Assembly (NCBI GenBank): GCA_039683515.1
Contig: JBDKRG010000020.1
Span: 5,290-69,289 of the forward strand
Origin: JAJFUE01 sp039683515
Lineage (GTDB): Bacteria; Sumerlaeota; Sumerlaeia; MVZB01
Direction of reading: 5' to 3'
Length of the DNA stretch: 64,000 nt
The notes beneath the pieces are model-generated. The model made no database searches and was not told the DNA's origin. It was given only the letters and a program-made list of their open reading frames with translations. The translations under genes and the position numbers were made by a program. The stretch's first letter is position 1; each line of letters begins with the position of its first letter. Positions 17,875 to 26,253 of the stretch are shown here, piece after piece.

Positions 17875-18370
17875 GTGCCATGGTTGTTGAGTTATCTTGA
17901 TATCCCGATTCAGGAAATCATCCTGAAGCGTTTGCTGATGCTGAGCGCCCTCGTCGCCGCATGCGGCGTCACCATGTTCGGCGCCATGGCGGTCGACGGC
18001 GCCTGCATCCCCCGGTCGTGCGCCTATCCCTGGAAGGCGCATTACGATCGCTTTGAAGGCGGCGCCGAACTGATCGTCAGTTTCGCAGCCGGCCTCAACG
18101 CCGAGCTCGACGAAACCGAATTCAACAAATCCTACGGCGAGGAATTCAAGGCCGCCTCCCACCGCCGCCAGGCCGAAAAACGCGCGCTGTTTCAGAAAGG
18201 GCTCGCTCGTCATCGACGTCCTCGATGCGAAAACCCACCAGCTTTACTGGCGCGGCACGATCCTCGCCCACATCGACATGAACGTGGACGAGAAGGCGAA
18301 GGACCGCCGCGTCAGGGCCGCCGTCCGTGCCCTGCTCGATCAGTTCCCGAAGCCCAGAACGGCGTCATGA
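17875..18370 (+). pseudogene. DUF4136-like lipoprotein, frameshifted
   Basis: Two reading frames together make one DUF4136-like protein. The first frame (from 17875) gives a hydrophobic leader with a lipobox-like LVAAC and continues to about 18195 (EKRALFQKG). After the AAAGGG run the next frame (+1) continues with GSLVIDVLDAKTHQLYWRGT, typical of the C-terminal half of the family, and ends at TGA 18370. Either a base was gained or lost in nature or it is an assembly error in a homopolymer. The true start is uncertain: the leader would be most natural at an AAGCGT codon pair preceded by CTG. The gene converges on the acyltransferase gene with 4 bases between. Confidence 0.6.
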
Positions 18371-18374
18371 CGGC

Positions 18375-19298
18375 TTATCGAACGATTTTCTTGGGTTTCG
18401 TCTTCCAGCGCCGGTGCCACCAGAAATACTGCGCCGGGTCCTGAAGGATCGCCCGCTCGAGCGCCTCGTGGTAGCCGCGCAGCAGCCGCAGCTCCTCGGC
18501 CTCGGGATCGGCGCCCGGGTCGGGCCACAGCGGCTCGCCGACGATCGCCCGCAGCCGCCCCGTCCCGTCGCGCAGGCAGAAACTCGGCACGATTGGCGTC
18601 CCGAGCCGGATCGCGAGCGTCGCCATGCCGGTCGCGGTCGAGGCCGGCCGCCCGAAAAACTCCACGAACCGCCCCCGCCGCCGCGCGTCCTGGTCCGACA
18701 GGATCCCGACGGCGCCGCCGCGTTTCAAGTACGTGACCAGGCGGCGCTGGCTCGGCTCGCGCGTCGAGAACGCCTCCAGCCCGAACCGCGCCCGCAGGCC
18801 CGTGATGAACTCGTCGGTCCGGGCGTTGTGCATCGGCTTGTAGACGACCCCCACCGGCCCGGCCGTCTGCGCGTACCACGCCGCCAGCCACTCCCAGTTG
18901 CCGAGATGGCCGCAGGCAAGAATGACGCCCTTGCCCGCCGCGCGGCAGCGCTCGATCCGCTCGCGCGCCGCGGGATCGATGTCGACCGTGCCGGCGATCG
19001 CCGCCGGATCGAGCCGCCGCATCCAGGCCAGCTCCAGCGCCAGCCCCACCGAGTGCCGGATGATCCCCATCGTCAGTTCGCGGCGCCGCGCGGGGTCGAG
19101 CGGCCCGAGCGCCGTCGCGAGGTTTTCCTCGAGCACCCCCCGGCGCCACGGGAACAGGGACAAAACCCATGCGATCGCGCGCGCGGCGGCCTCGTGCCGG
19201 CGCGGGGGGACGAGCCCCAGGACCCAAACGGCCAAGCGCAGGGAGGCGTATTCGATTTTGTGCAGGATCGTTGGACTCGCGGTAGGCAATGGCGGCAA
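18375..19298 (-). CDS. Lipid A biosynthesis acyltransferase (LpxL/HtrB family)
   Basis: 307 residues, starting at TTG 19298, six bases after the preceding stop. It is an inner-membrane enzyme of the lysophospholipid acyltransferase family that adds a secondary acyl chain to Kdo-lipid A. The catalytic HX4E is HLGNWEW, with downstream blocks VYKPMHNARTDEF and GGAVGILSDQDARR, and FFGRPASTATGMATLA matches the family. Its presence argues for an LPS-type outer membrane. It is the last gene of an operon with two STAS proteins and a membrane-anchored protein. Confidence 0.9.
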   Translation of the reverse strand: MPPLPTASPTILHKIEYASLRLAVWVLGLVPPRRHEAAARAIAWVLSLFPWRRGVLEENLATALGPLDPARRRELTMGIIRHSVGLALELAWMRRLDPAAIAGTVDIDPAARERIERCRAAGKGVILACGHLGNWEWLAAWYAQTAGPVGVVYKPMHNARTDEFITGLRARFGLEAFSTREPSQRRLVTYLKRGGAVGILSDQDARRRGRFVEFFGRPASTATGMATLAIRLGTPIVPSFCLRDGTGRLRAIVGEPLWPDPGADPEAEELRLLRGYHEALERAILQDPAQYFWWHRRWKTKPKKIVR

Positions 19299-19304
19299 CC
19301 GGCC

Positions 19305-19697
19305 CTAGTTCAGCTCGTATTCGGGCCGGGCCATCTCGGCCAGGATCGGCTCGCTGGCCGCGCTGTCCAGGATGCGGAAGACCGAGTTGAGCCGGGTCGC
19401 CTCGAACAGGTGCATGTGGGCCGGCGTCGGCCCGAGGATCCGCATCTCGACCTTGTTCTTGCGCGCGCTCATCTGGAACCCGACCAGCATCCCCAGCCCC
19501 GAGCTGTCGATGAACCCAAGCTGCCCGATGTAAATGTCGACCGCCGGGATCGAGCCGTTCAGGTGCGGGTGGATCGCGCCGCGCACCTTGTCGCTGTTCT
19601 GCATGACAAGCGAGCCGCCCATCAACACAAACAGCCGTTCATCGCGCCGATACAGGCTGATCTGACATTGCGGTCCGGGGGCGTTGAGACTGTTCAT
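19305..19697 (-). CDS. STAS-domain protein, anti-sigma-factor antagonist type
   Basis: 130 residues consisting of a single STAS domain. The phosphorylatable motif is FIDSSGLGMLVG, the serine usually targeted by an RsbW/SpoIIAB-type kinase. Such proteins release a bound partner when dephosphorylated. No cognate kinase or PP2C phosphatase is in the window. It is third in the minus-strand operon, 10 bases after the STAS-TPR gene and 7 before the acyltransferase start. Confidence 0.9.
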   Translation of the reverse strand: MNSLNAPGPQCQISLYRRDERLFVLMGGSLVMQNSDKVRGAIHPHLNGSIPAVDIYIGQLGFIDSSGLGMLVGFQMSARKNKVEMRILGPTPAHMHLFEATRLNSVFRILDSAASEPILAEMARPEYELN

Positions 19698-19707
19698 GCG
19701 GCCTACC

Positions 19708-20427
19708 TCAGTTGACGCGGATCAACTTTTCAAGCATTTCCAAATGGCGCTGGGCGCGCGCAATGTGTTTATCGTCGTTGTTGCGGCGGCTCAATTCGAG
19801 AACCGCCGTCCAGATTTCCCGTCCCTGCTCGTACCATTCGGCTTTCTTTTCGCAAATGACCCCCAGATTGTTGAGAATCGCGATATTTTCCGGGTCGATC
19901 TGGCGCGCGCGCTGGTAGGCGTTCATCGCCTGGGCGAGGTTCCCCTGGCGCAGGTATTCGACCGCGTCGTTGCAGAGTTGCTGGCTGCGGCCGTCGCCCG
20001 CGGGGGCGGGGTTCTCGCCGCCGCCCGTGGGCGGCACCGGCGTCGCCCCCGTCGAGGTAAAGACCGGCGTCCCGATCTTCCTGATGTTCTGGGTCAACAC
20101 CTCGGCCTCGAGCCCCTCCATGATCTCGAAGATCGAGTCGAGCCGCGAGACCCGCAGGATGTCCATGATGCGCGCCGCCGGGCGAAGCAGCGTCATGGAG
20201 GAATGCGTCCGGTTGGCCTCCATCTTGAGCCCGATGAGCGTGCCCAGCCCCGAGCTGTCGATGAACTCCAGGTCCGCGAGGCTGACGTAGAAGTTCTGAA
20301 TCGCCGGCGTCAGCAACTCGTTCAGCTTGAGCTTGACTTCGGCGCATGCCTGCTGCGTCAGGCGCCCGCTCAGGGAAGCGAGAATCTCGCTGCCGTGGCG
20401 CCAGGCCTCAATCCGGTAGTCCTGCAT
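19708..20427 (-). CDS. STAS domain fused to TPR repeats
   Basis: 239 residues. An N-terminal STAS domain (about residues 1-110) has FIDSSGLGTLIG, a Pro/Gly linker follows (about 125-145), then TPR-like helices (NDAVEYLRQGNLAQAMNAYQ, IDPENIAILNNLGVICEKKA). The first domain suggests partner switching, while the TPR part provides a docking surface. Its domain is paralogous to the STAS protein encoded next, so the pair may act in one complex. It follows the membrane protein gene by 20 bases. Confidence 0.88.
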   Translation of the reverse strand: MQDYRIEAWRHGSEILASLSGRLTQQACAEVKLKLNELLTPAIQNFYVSLADLEFIDSSGLGTLIGLKMEANRTHSSMTLLRPAARIMDILRVSRLDSIFEIMEGLEAEVLTQNIRKIGTPVFTSTGATPVPPTGGGENPAPAGDGRSQQLCNDAVEYLRQGNLAQAMNAYQRARQIDPENIAILNNLGVICEKKAEWYEQGREIWTAVLELSRRNNDDKHIARAQRHLEMLEKLIRVN

Positions 20428-20447
20428 GAAAGAACCCGTGGCTTATA

Positions 20448-22028
20448 TTATTGCTCGGGCGCGGCTGCGGCGGCCGGAGCGGGCGCTGTCTTCAACGCCT
20501 GCAACTGCTTGCGGACGTTGTCGACCAGCGAGAACAGCTTGGGAACCATCACGAACGTGACGGACCCCTCGACATTGGTGTTGTTCTGGAAACCCGGGTA
20601 CTGCGACAGCGTCCGGAACTGCATCCGCTGCAGCTCGGTCATCGGCTGCTGGCGGATGATCTCGTAGACGAATTTCCACAACTTGTCGTTCGTGGCCTGA
20701 TACGTGATCTTGATCGGCACCGCCACGCCCAATTCGTCGGCTCGCGGCACGGTGAGGCCCGGAGGAGCCTTCGGCGCGCCGCCGGCGGCTCCGCCGCCTT
20801 CTTCGCCTTCCTTCTTCTCGCCGCCCCCCTCGGTGCCGTACATCTCGTCCTCCATCATCTCCTCGTCCTCTTCCTCGGCCTTGGGGGCGCTGACGTCGAC
20901 GCCGACGCTGGCCTCGTCGCTTTCGAGCTTGGTCAAGTCGGCCGGGATGGCGGGGGGCGGAACGGGCTGCGCCCACTGGCGCAGGAACGCGTAGCCATCC
21001 AGCATGACGCCGGTGACGTTCGTCACCTGCAGCTTCATGGCCGTGTCGAGGATCCGGTTCAGGGCGCGCAGCTCTTCGTACATGAAGTAGAGCTTGCTCT
21101 CCTTCATCCCCTCGAGCGGCATGCACGTATAGGTCAGGTCGATGTCGACGACGTCGAACACGAACTGGCGGTCAAGTCGTTTCTGGTGAATGATCAGCGG
21201 CGGGTTGGATGCCTCGTATTCCTTGATCTTGTCCAGGATCACGTTGGCCAGCGCCATCTTGGCGATGAGCGGGACGAATTCGCCGAAGTAGGCGGTCCCG
21301 GGCCAGCCGTAATAGAGCTGGTTGGCGTAGCTCGTGTTGCCGTTGATATAAAAATAATCGACGCCGAGCGCCGACATGGCTTTGTAGTAGTCGACGCGGC
21401 GCATGTTGTAGGACGCCGTGCCGGCGGTCATGCTGTTCAGGTTGCCCTTGATGCCCTCGATCGCGGCGAGCGTGTCCCACAGCTTGCCCGTGTCGCGCGT
21501 CAGGATCTGCGGCAGCGTCAGCGGCAGCGCCCAGCCCTGCGGCGTCGTCCACACCTGGCTCGTCGGCGGCCCGTCACAGAACGACAACTTGGTCGCGTTG
21601 GCGGCCTGCGAGGCGCGCGCATAGTTCTGCAGCTTGCGAACCTCGTCCAGAAGAAACGGGATCTGCTGTTGGGCCTTGATCTTGGCCGCCTCGGCGTTCT
21701 TGATGAAATCCTCGGGCTTGGGGGTGGCCTTCGGGTCCGGCGGCACCGGGAGCTCAACGATGAACACCTCGTTCTCCGACATGCCGAGCGCGGAGACGCC
21801 GCTCGTGAGCATGTCGAGCGATCGGGTCGTCGCGCTGGTCAACCGGTCCAGTTCCTTGGGATCGGCGACCTTGATGTTTTTCAGCTCGGTCAGTTTGGCA
21901 TCGCGATCGCCGGCGGCCTTTGAATAACTCTGCACGCGCGGGCTGAACAGCACGAAATGAAGCCCCGCCATGAGCACGGCCGCAATCACGCCGCCCGCCA
22001 CGATCTTTTCCCGTTTTCCGAAGACCAT
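20448..22028 (-). CDS. Membrane-anchored extracytoplasmic protein, PilO/Amuc_1100-like layout
   Basis: 526 residues. One N-terminal span (IVAGGVIAAVLMAGLHFVLF) is followed by a helical segment (about 35-130), a mixed region, an acidic low-complexity linker (EEEDEEMMEDEMYG, about 390-410) and a C-terminal ferredoxin-like block. The order (short cytoplasmic start, one span, coiled coil, compact C-terminal domain) resembles PilO/GspM-type pilus-assembly proteins and Amuc_1100, but no diagnostic motif was identified. It is the first gene of the operon with STAS-TPR, STAS and the lipid A acyltransferase. Function unknown. Confidence 0.72.
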   Translation of the reverse strand: MVFGKREKIVAGGVIAAVLMAGLHFVLFSPRVQSYSKAAGDRDAKLTELKNIKVADPKELDRLTSATTRSLDMLTSGVSALGMSENEVFIVELPVPPDPKATPKPEDFIKNAEAAKIKAQQQIPFLLDEVRKLQNYARASQAANATKLSFCDGPPTSQVWTTPQGWALPLTLPQILTRDTGKLWDTLAAIEGIKGNLNSMTAGTASYNMRRVDYYKAMSALGVDYFYINGNTSYANQLYYGWPGTAYFGEFVPLIAKMALANVILDKIKEYEASNPPLIIHQKRLDRQFVFDVVDIDLTYTCMPLEGMKESKLYFMYEELRALNRILDTAMKLQVTNVTGVMLDGYAFLRQWAQPVPPPAIPADLTKLESDEASVGVDVSAPKAEEEDEEMMEDEMYGTEGGGEKKEGEEGGGAAGGAPKAPPGLTVPRADELGVAVPIKITYQATNDKLWKFVYEIIRQQPMTELQRMQFRTLSQYPGFQNNTNVEGSVTFVMVPKLFSLVDNVRKQLQALKTAPAPAAAAAPEQ

Positions 22029-22147
22029 AAATAGACCACCTTGCGTATCAAACGACCATCCGTCCCGGAACCGACATTTCGGATCCGGAACGCTCTACCA
22101 GTTATTTGTGGCGTAAATCGCGATTCTGTCAACTGGAAACACAGAAT

Positions 22148-22363
22148 TTAGCCCCGATCGGCCCTTGCCGGCGATTGCCTCGCCTCCCGGCAGCCCCCGC
22201 CGCCGTCGTGTTCCGGCCGCAAATGCGGGCATCCGCAGCACCCCTCCGGGCACCCGGCCGGGGCCCCGGCCTCGGCCTGCCGTCGGCGCGCCCACAGCCT
22301 CGCCGCCAGATAAACCCCCGCCCCGACGATCATCAGGGTGGTCAGAACGACCTGCCAGTCCAT
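22148..22363 (-). CDS. FeoB-associated Cys-rich membrane protein
   Basis: 71 residues beginning 4 bases after the feoB stop. One N-terminal span (VVLTTLMIVGAGVYLAARLW) is followed by a short Cys cluster CPEGCCGCPHL and another Cys. Small proteins of this design accompany FeoB in many bacteria and are thought to assist ferrous iron uptake. It is probably co-transcribed with feoB. Confidence 0.8.
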   Translation of the reverse strand: MDWQVVLTTLMIVGAGVYLAARLWARRRQAEAGAPAGCPEGCCGCPHLRPEHDGGGGCREARQSPARADRG

Positions 22364-22367
22364 TGCC

Positions 22368-24506
22368 CTACACCCCCATCCCCAGCGCGCGGCCCACCTG
22401 GTAGACCGCCATGGTTAAAACATAGGCCAGGGCCGTCAGCCCGGCAAACTGGGTCAGCGGCCACTTCCACGAGTTGCTCTCGCGCCGCATCACCGCGAAC
22501 GTCGACAGGCACGGCGTGGCGATCAGCGCGAACAGCATCAGGCACACCCCCGTCAGCGGCCGGTAGCGCTCGGCCAGGATCCGGCGCAGCCGCCCGGCCT
22601 CGCCGCTCGTGTCGTCCATCGCGCTCACGATCCCGAGCTGGGCCACCAGGACCTCCTTGGCGGCGACCGCCCCGATCAGCGCCGTGCAGACCCGCCAGTC
22701 GAACCCCAGCGGCGCAAACACCGTCTCCATCGCCCGCCCCAGCCGGCCGCTGACCGAATACGCCAGGTCCTCGGCGTGGCGCGCCGCGTCGAGCTCGGCC
22801 GCCGTCATCGCCGCCGCCGCCGGGCTCGCGTCGATCTCATGGACGGCTTTCTTGGGGTAGCTGTTGGCCGCCCACAGCAGGATCGACAGCGCCAGGATGA
22901 TCGTCCCGGCCTTGCGCAGGTACAGCGCCGACTTGCTCCAGATGTCCTGCCACACCGACCGCCACGTCGGCATCCGGTACGGCGGCAGCTCCATCACGAA
23001 CGGCGTCGCCTCGCCAGCGAGGATCGTCAGCCGCAGGAGCTTGACGAGCCCGATCGCCAGCACGATCCCGACGACATACATCGTCAGCAGGACCGGCCCG
23101 CGCCACGGCAGCGGGATGAACGCCGCGATCAGCAGCGTGTAAATCGGCAGCCGCGCGCTGCACGACATCAGCGGGATCACCATCATCGTCGCCAGCCGGT
23201 CGCGCTCGTGCTCGAGCGTGCGCGTCGCCATGACCGCCGGCACCGAGCAGCCGAACCCGGTCACCAGCGGGATGAAGCTGCGCCCGTGCAGCCCGATCTT
23301 GTGCATGAGCCGGTCGATCAGGAACGCCGCCCGCGCCATGTAGCCGCACCGCTCGAGCAAGCCGATCGCCATGAACAGCAAAACGATGTTGGGCAGGAAG
23401 ACCAGGACGCCGCCGACGCCGTGAATCAGGCCGTCGACCAGCAGCGACCTCAGCGGCCCGTCGGCCATCGAGCCCTGGATCGCGCCCGCCATCCAGTGGA
23501 ACAGCGAATCGAGCCCGTGCGAGAGCGGCTCGCCGAGGGCGAAGACGAACTCGAACAGCCCGGCCAGGACGAGCAGAAAAATCGGCATCCCCAGCCAGCG
23601 GTGCATGAACAGCGCGTCGAGCCGCGTCGTGAGCGGCGCGGCCGGGGCGGCCCCGCCCGCCTGGGTTTCGGCCAGGATCGCCGCAAGCCGGCCGTAGCGG
23701 ACGTCGGCGATGAGCGACTCGACCGAGACCCCCGCGCCCCGCCCGAGCCGCTCGATCTCGCGGTCGGTCTTGCGGGCGATCTCGCGGCCGCCGTCGACCT
23801 TCTCCGCCAGCCAGCGCCGCACGCCGGCGTCCCCCTCCACGTACTTGATCGCGGCCCAGCGGTGCGGCAGCGACCCGGCCGACTCCCCCGCCAGCCGCAG
23901 CCGCCACATCAGCTTGCCGATCAGCCGCCCGAGATCCTCGCCGTATTCAAACACGCTCGTCCCCTCGAGCGGCGCGGCGCCGCCGGCGCGCCCGACCGCC
24001 TCGAGCAGCTCGCCGATCCCCTCGCCCCGGCTGGCGATCGTGCCGACCACCTCCACCCCGAGCCTCGCCCCGAGCCGCTCCCGGTCGATGCGGATCCCTT
24101 TTTCCTCCGCCTCGTCGATCATGTTCAGGTCGATGACGATCCGGCCGCCGAGCTCGGCGAGCTGCATCGTCAAATACAGGCTGCGTTCCAGATTGGCCGC
24201 GTCGATGACCTGCACGATGACGTCCGGCTTGTTCTGGATGAGCCAGTCGCGCGCGATCCGCTCCTCGGGGCTGTTGGCCGTCAGGCTGTACGTCCCGGGC
24301 AGATCCACCAGCCGCAGGTCGACGCCGTTGCGCCGGCAGCTCCCGTGCGTAACCTCGACGGTCACCCCCGGGTAGTTCGCAACCCGCTGGTTCGAGCCGG
24401 TCAGCTGATTGAAAATACTGGTCTTGCCGGAATTCGGGTTGCCGATCAGGGCAACCCGCAATTCCCTCCGCACGGTGGATCGATCGATCGTCTCAATCTC
24501 GCTCAT
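22368..24506 (-). CDS. feoB: Ferrous iron transport protein B
   Basis: A 712-residue Fe2+ transporter. The N-terminal G domain has G1 GNPNSGKTS, G3 DLPGTYSL and a G4 of LNMIDEAE, followed by a GDI-like helical region (to about 280). The C-terminal membrane part has two Gate-type repeats (GFGCSVPAVMATRTLE and a later AAKEVLVAQLG). G4 reads NMID rather than the more common NMMD/NxxD variants, which still fits. It is second in the operon after the DtxR-FeoA regulator (35-base gap containing an AGGACTC tandem word) and is followed by the Cys-rich accessory gene. Confidence 0.95.
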   Translation of the reverse strand: MSEIETIDRSTVRRELRVALIGNPNSGKTSIFNQLTGSNQRVANYPGVTVEVTHGSCRRNGVDLRLVDLPGTYSLTANSPEERIARDWLIQNKPDVIVQVIDAANLERSLYLTMQLAELGGRIVIDLNMIDEAEEKGIRIDRERLGARLGVEVVGTIASRGEGIGELLEAVGRAGGAAPLEGTSVFEYGEDLGRLIGKLMWRLRLAGESAGSLPHRWAAIKYVEGDAGVRRWLAEKVDGGREIARKTDREIERLGRGAGVSVESLIADVRYGRLAAILAETQAGGAAPAAPLTTRLDALFMHRWLGMPIFLLVLAGLFEFVFALGEPLSHGLDSLFHWMAGAIQGSMADGPLRSLLVDGLIHGVGGVLVFLPNIVLLFMAIGLLERCGYMARAAFLIDRLMHKIGLHGRSFIPLVTGFGCSVPAVMATRTLEHERDRLATMMVIPLMSCSARLPIYTLLIAAFIPLPWRGPVLLTMYVVGIVLAIGLVKLLRLTILAGEATPFVMELPPYRMPTWRSVWQDIWSKSALYLRKAGTIILALSILLWAANSYPKKAVHEIDASPAAAAMTAAELDAARHAEDLAYSVSGRLGRAMETVFAPLGFDWRVCTALIGAVAAKEVLVAQLGIVSAMDDTSGEAGRLRRILAERYRPLTGVCLMLFALIATPCLSTFAVMRRESNSWKWPLTQFAGLTALAYVLTMAVYQVGRALGMGV

Positions 24507-24514
24507 ATTCGCTC

Positions 24515-24551
24515 AAGACTCACTACTCAAGGACTCAGGACTCAGGACTCT
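24515..24551. repeat. AGGACTC tandem word at the dtxR-feoB junction
   Basis: Three near copies of AGGACTC preceded by CAAGACTCACTACTCA. It overlaps the last codons and the TGA stop of the DtxR-FeoA gene. The same ACTCAGGACTCAGGACT word recurs at 49427-49443 before the biotin carrier gene. Confidence 0.7.
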
Positions 24552-25333
24552 TTACTTTCCAGCTCCACCATCCGCGCCTCGCTCTTGCGCAGCGACAGAT
24601 CGTAGCCGCGGATGCGGATCTTGATCGGGTCGCCCAGCGGCGCGACCTGCTCCAGCCGGACTTCGGCGCCCTTGGTGATCCCCATGTCCAGGAGCCGGCG
24701 GTGAACGGCTCCATGGCCGCGCACCCGCCGCACAACCGCGCTGCGGCCGGCCTCGAGATCGGCCAGCGTCTGGGCGGGCTCGGCCGGCGCCGTTTCCAAG
24801 TCATCCGCCTTCAGCCGCATGGCCGGATCGCTCGGGGCGGCCCCATCCGCCGCCCAGTCGTTGTCCGGGATCTCGGCCACGCGGGCCTGTATTTTCTTCA
24901 GCAGCGTGGGGCTCTCGTTCAGAACCCGGATCAGCCGGAAGAGCGCCCCGCCCGTCTGGCCGCTCAGCAGGTGCTCGAGCTTGCAGGCGTCGCGGTGGGC
25001 GACCTCGCCCGGGACGCCGAGGATGTCCTCGAGAAAGCATTCCATGATGAGGTAATTGCGCTCGACGGCGCTGGCCACTTCGCGGCCGGGCTCGGTCAGC
25101 AGGAGCATCCGGTTGGGATCCTCCTCGATCCAGCCGCGTTCCTTGAGCAGGGTGGCGGCGCGGCTGGCCGCCCCGCGCGAGACGCCGAGGTGCTCGGCGA
25201 GGTCCGTGACGCGCGCATATCCCTGCCGATTCCTGAGATGCATGATGGTCGTCAGGTAATGCGCCGCCGAGTGGGTGAGCTCGGCGGTGTCGAACGCGCG
25301 CCAGGTTGAGTTGTCGTTGATTTGGGCGGGCAT
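24542..25333 (-). CDS. DtxR-family metal-dependent regulator fused to FeoA domain
   Basis: 263 residues from ATG 25333; the frame is open to 25384, but that start would fall at the predicted promoter. The N-terminal winged helix (RVTDLAEHLGVSRGAASRAA) and the dimerisation/metal domain (EVAHRDACKLEHLLS) are of the DtxR/MntR class. The C-terminal 75 residues form a FeoA/SH3-like domain (LLDMGITKGAEVRLEQVAPL, IRIRGYDLSLRKSEA). The protein should sense Fe2+ or Mn2+ and repress uptake, and the operon with feoB fits iron. The fusion means feoA is supplied within the regulator. A palindrome (25386-25403) lies over the predicted promoter. Confidence 0.9.
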   Translation of the reverse strand: MPAQINDNSTWRAFDTAELTHSAAHYLTTIMHLRNRQGYARVTDLAEHLGVSRGAASRAATLLKERGWIEEDPNRMLLLTEPGREVASAVERNYLIMECFLEDILGVPGEVAHRDACKLEHLLSGQTGGALFRLIRVLNESPTLLKKIQARVAEIPDNDWAADGAAPSDPAMRLKADDLETAPAEPAQTLADLEAGRSAVVRRVRGHGAVHRRLLDMGITKGAEVRLEQVAPLGDPIKIRIRGYDLSLRKSEARMVELESKES

Positions 25334-25385
25334 GGGCGGGAAGCCTGATTCAGGATAAACGGGCCTGTTCATCCAGGCCAGCACC

Positions 25386-25403
25386 TGTTAACTATAGACA
25401 ACA
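25386..25403. promoter_or_regulatory. Candidate DtxR-type operator/promoter of the iron operon
   Basis: TGTTAACTATAGACAACA matches its own reverse complement at 14 of 18 positions. On the minus strand it contains TATAGT as a possible -10. It lies 50 bases upstream of the chosen start of the DtxR-FeoA gene, a typical position for autoregulation by metal-loaded repressor. Confidence 0.45.
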
Positions 25404-25440
25404 GTCGCCCGCCATGCAACCCCGGAGTTGAGCCAGCCGG

Positions 25441-25824
25441 TCAGATGTTTCGCCTTACCATCCCGCAACACCGGGCAAAACCCAGCTTCGCGTAAAACGG
25501 CGCGATCTCTTCATCGCACACGATGTCGACGCCGTACAGCCCGCCGAGCGACTCGACCATGCGCCGGACGAGTTCCTTCCCGATCCCGCGTCCCTGGTAT
25601 TGGGGCCGGACCTCGAGGAGCGGCAGGAACGCATAGAAGATCCCGTCGGAGAGCGCATTGATGAACCCGACGCAGCGCCCGCCGTCCATCGCCAACCAGA
25701 CGCGGTAACTCGCCCGCAGAATCTCGAGATGCCGCGCCGGATCCGGCGCGGCCGGCCACCCGACAAAGAACCCGTCCAGCTGTTCCTCGCTCAGCGCGGA
25801 GATGTCTTGCGTATATTCGATCAT
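25441..25824 (-). CDS. GNAT family N-acetyltransferase
   Basis: 127 residues from ATG 25824. Acetyl-CoA motif A is LEVRPQYQGRGIGKELVRRM, and the C-terminal part has IAPFYAKLGFARCCGMVRR. It is a short, single-domain acetyltransferase of unknown amine substrate, related in type to the aac-like environmental GNATs. It lies downstream of the RRM gene terminator, so it is probably expressed separately. The Shine-Dalgarno is weak. Confidence 0.85.
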   Translation of the reverse strand: MIEYTQDISALSEEQLDGFFVGWPAAPDPARHLEILRASYRVWLAMDGGRCVGFINALSDGIFYAFLPLLEVRPQYQGRGIGKELVRRMVESLGGLYGVDIVCDEEIAPFYAKLGFARCCGMVRRNI

Positions 25825-25845
25825 CGCCAAAACGTCCCATCTTTA

Positions 25846-25875
25846 TAAAAACGCCGGGGCGCGCGCCCCGGCGTT
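25846..25875 (-). terminator. Rho-independent terminator of the RNA-binding protein gene
   Basis: AACGCCGGGGCGC/GCGCCCCGGCGTT, a perfect 13-bp stem at 25850-25875. Read on the minus strand it runs into TTTTTAT. It lies 28 bases after the stop codon of the RRM gene. Confidence 0.85.
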
Positions 25876-25902
25876 ATGGGTTTAGCCCTCAATTCATTTC
25901 GA

Positions 25903-26253
25903 TCAGCGCCAGCCGCCGCGATCGCGGCCGCCGCCGCCACGCGGACCGCCCCCGCCACGCGGGCCACGCGGACCGCCGCCACGCGGGCCACCGCCGCCGC
26001 CGCCACCGGCCTCGCGCGGGCGGGCTTCGTTGACCTTCAGGTTGCGCCCTCCGAATTCCTTGCCGTCCATCCCGGTGATGGCGGCGCGGGCTTCGTCGTC
26101 GTTGCCGAACTCGACAAACGCAAAGCCCTTGGAACGGCCGGTGTCGCGGTCGGTGATGAGCGTCACCGAAGTCACCTCGCCGAAGCGCCCGAACAGCTCG
26201 CGCAACTGGCTCTCCGAGGAATCGTAACTCAGATTCCCGACATATAGTTTCAT
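25903..26253 (-). CDS. RRM-type RNA-binding protein with Gly/Arg-rich tail
   Basis: 116 residues. ATG 26253 is preferred over ATG 26259 because GAGGGG sits 8 bases upstream of it. One RRM domain (residues 1-80) shows RNP2 LYVGNL and RNP1 KGFAFVEF. The tail consists of GGG/PRGG repeats ending GGRDRGGWR. Bacterial proteins of this type are single-RRM RNA chaperones, often cold-induced. The 5' region (26254-26400) could be a leader, but no structure was recognised. A strong terminator follows. Confidence 0.93.
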   Translation of the reverse strand: MKLYVGNLSYDSSESQLRELFGRFGEVTSVTLITDRDTGRSKGFAFVEFGNDDEARAAITGMDGKEFGGRNLKVNEARPREAGGGGGGGPRGGGPRGPRGGGGPRGGGGRDRGGWR

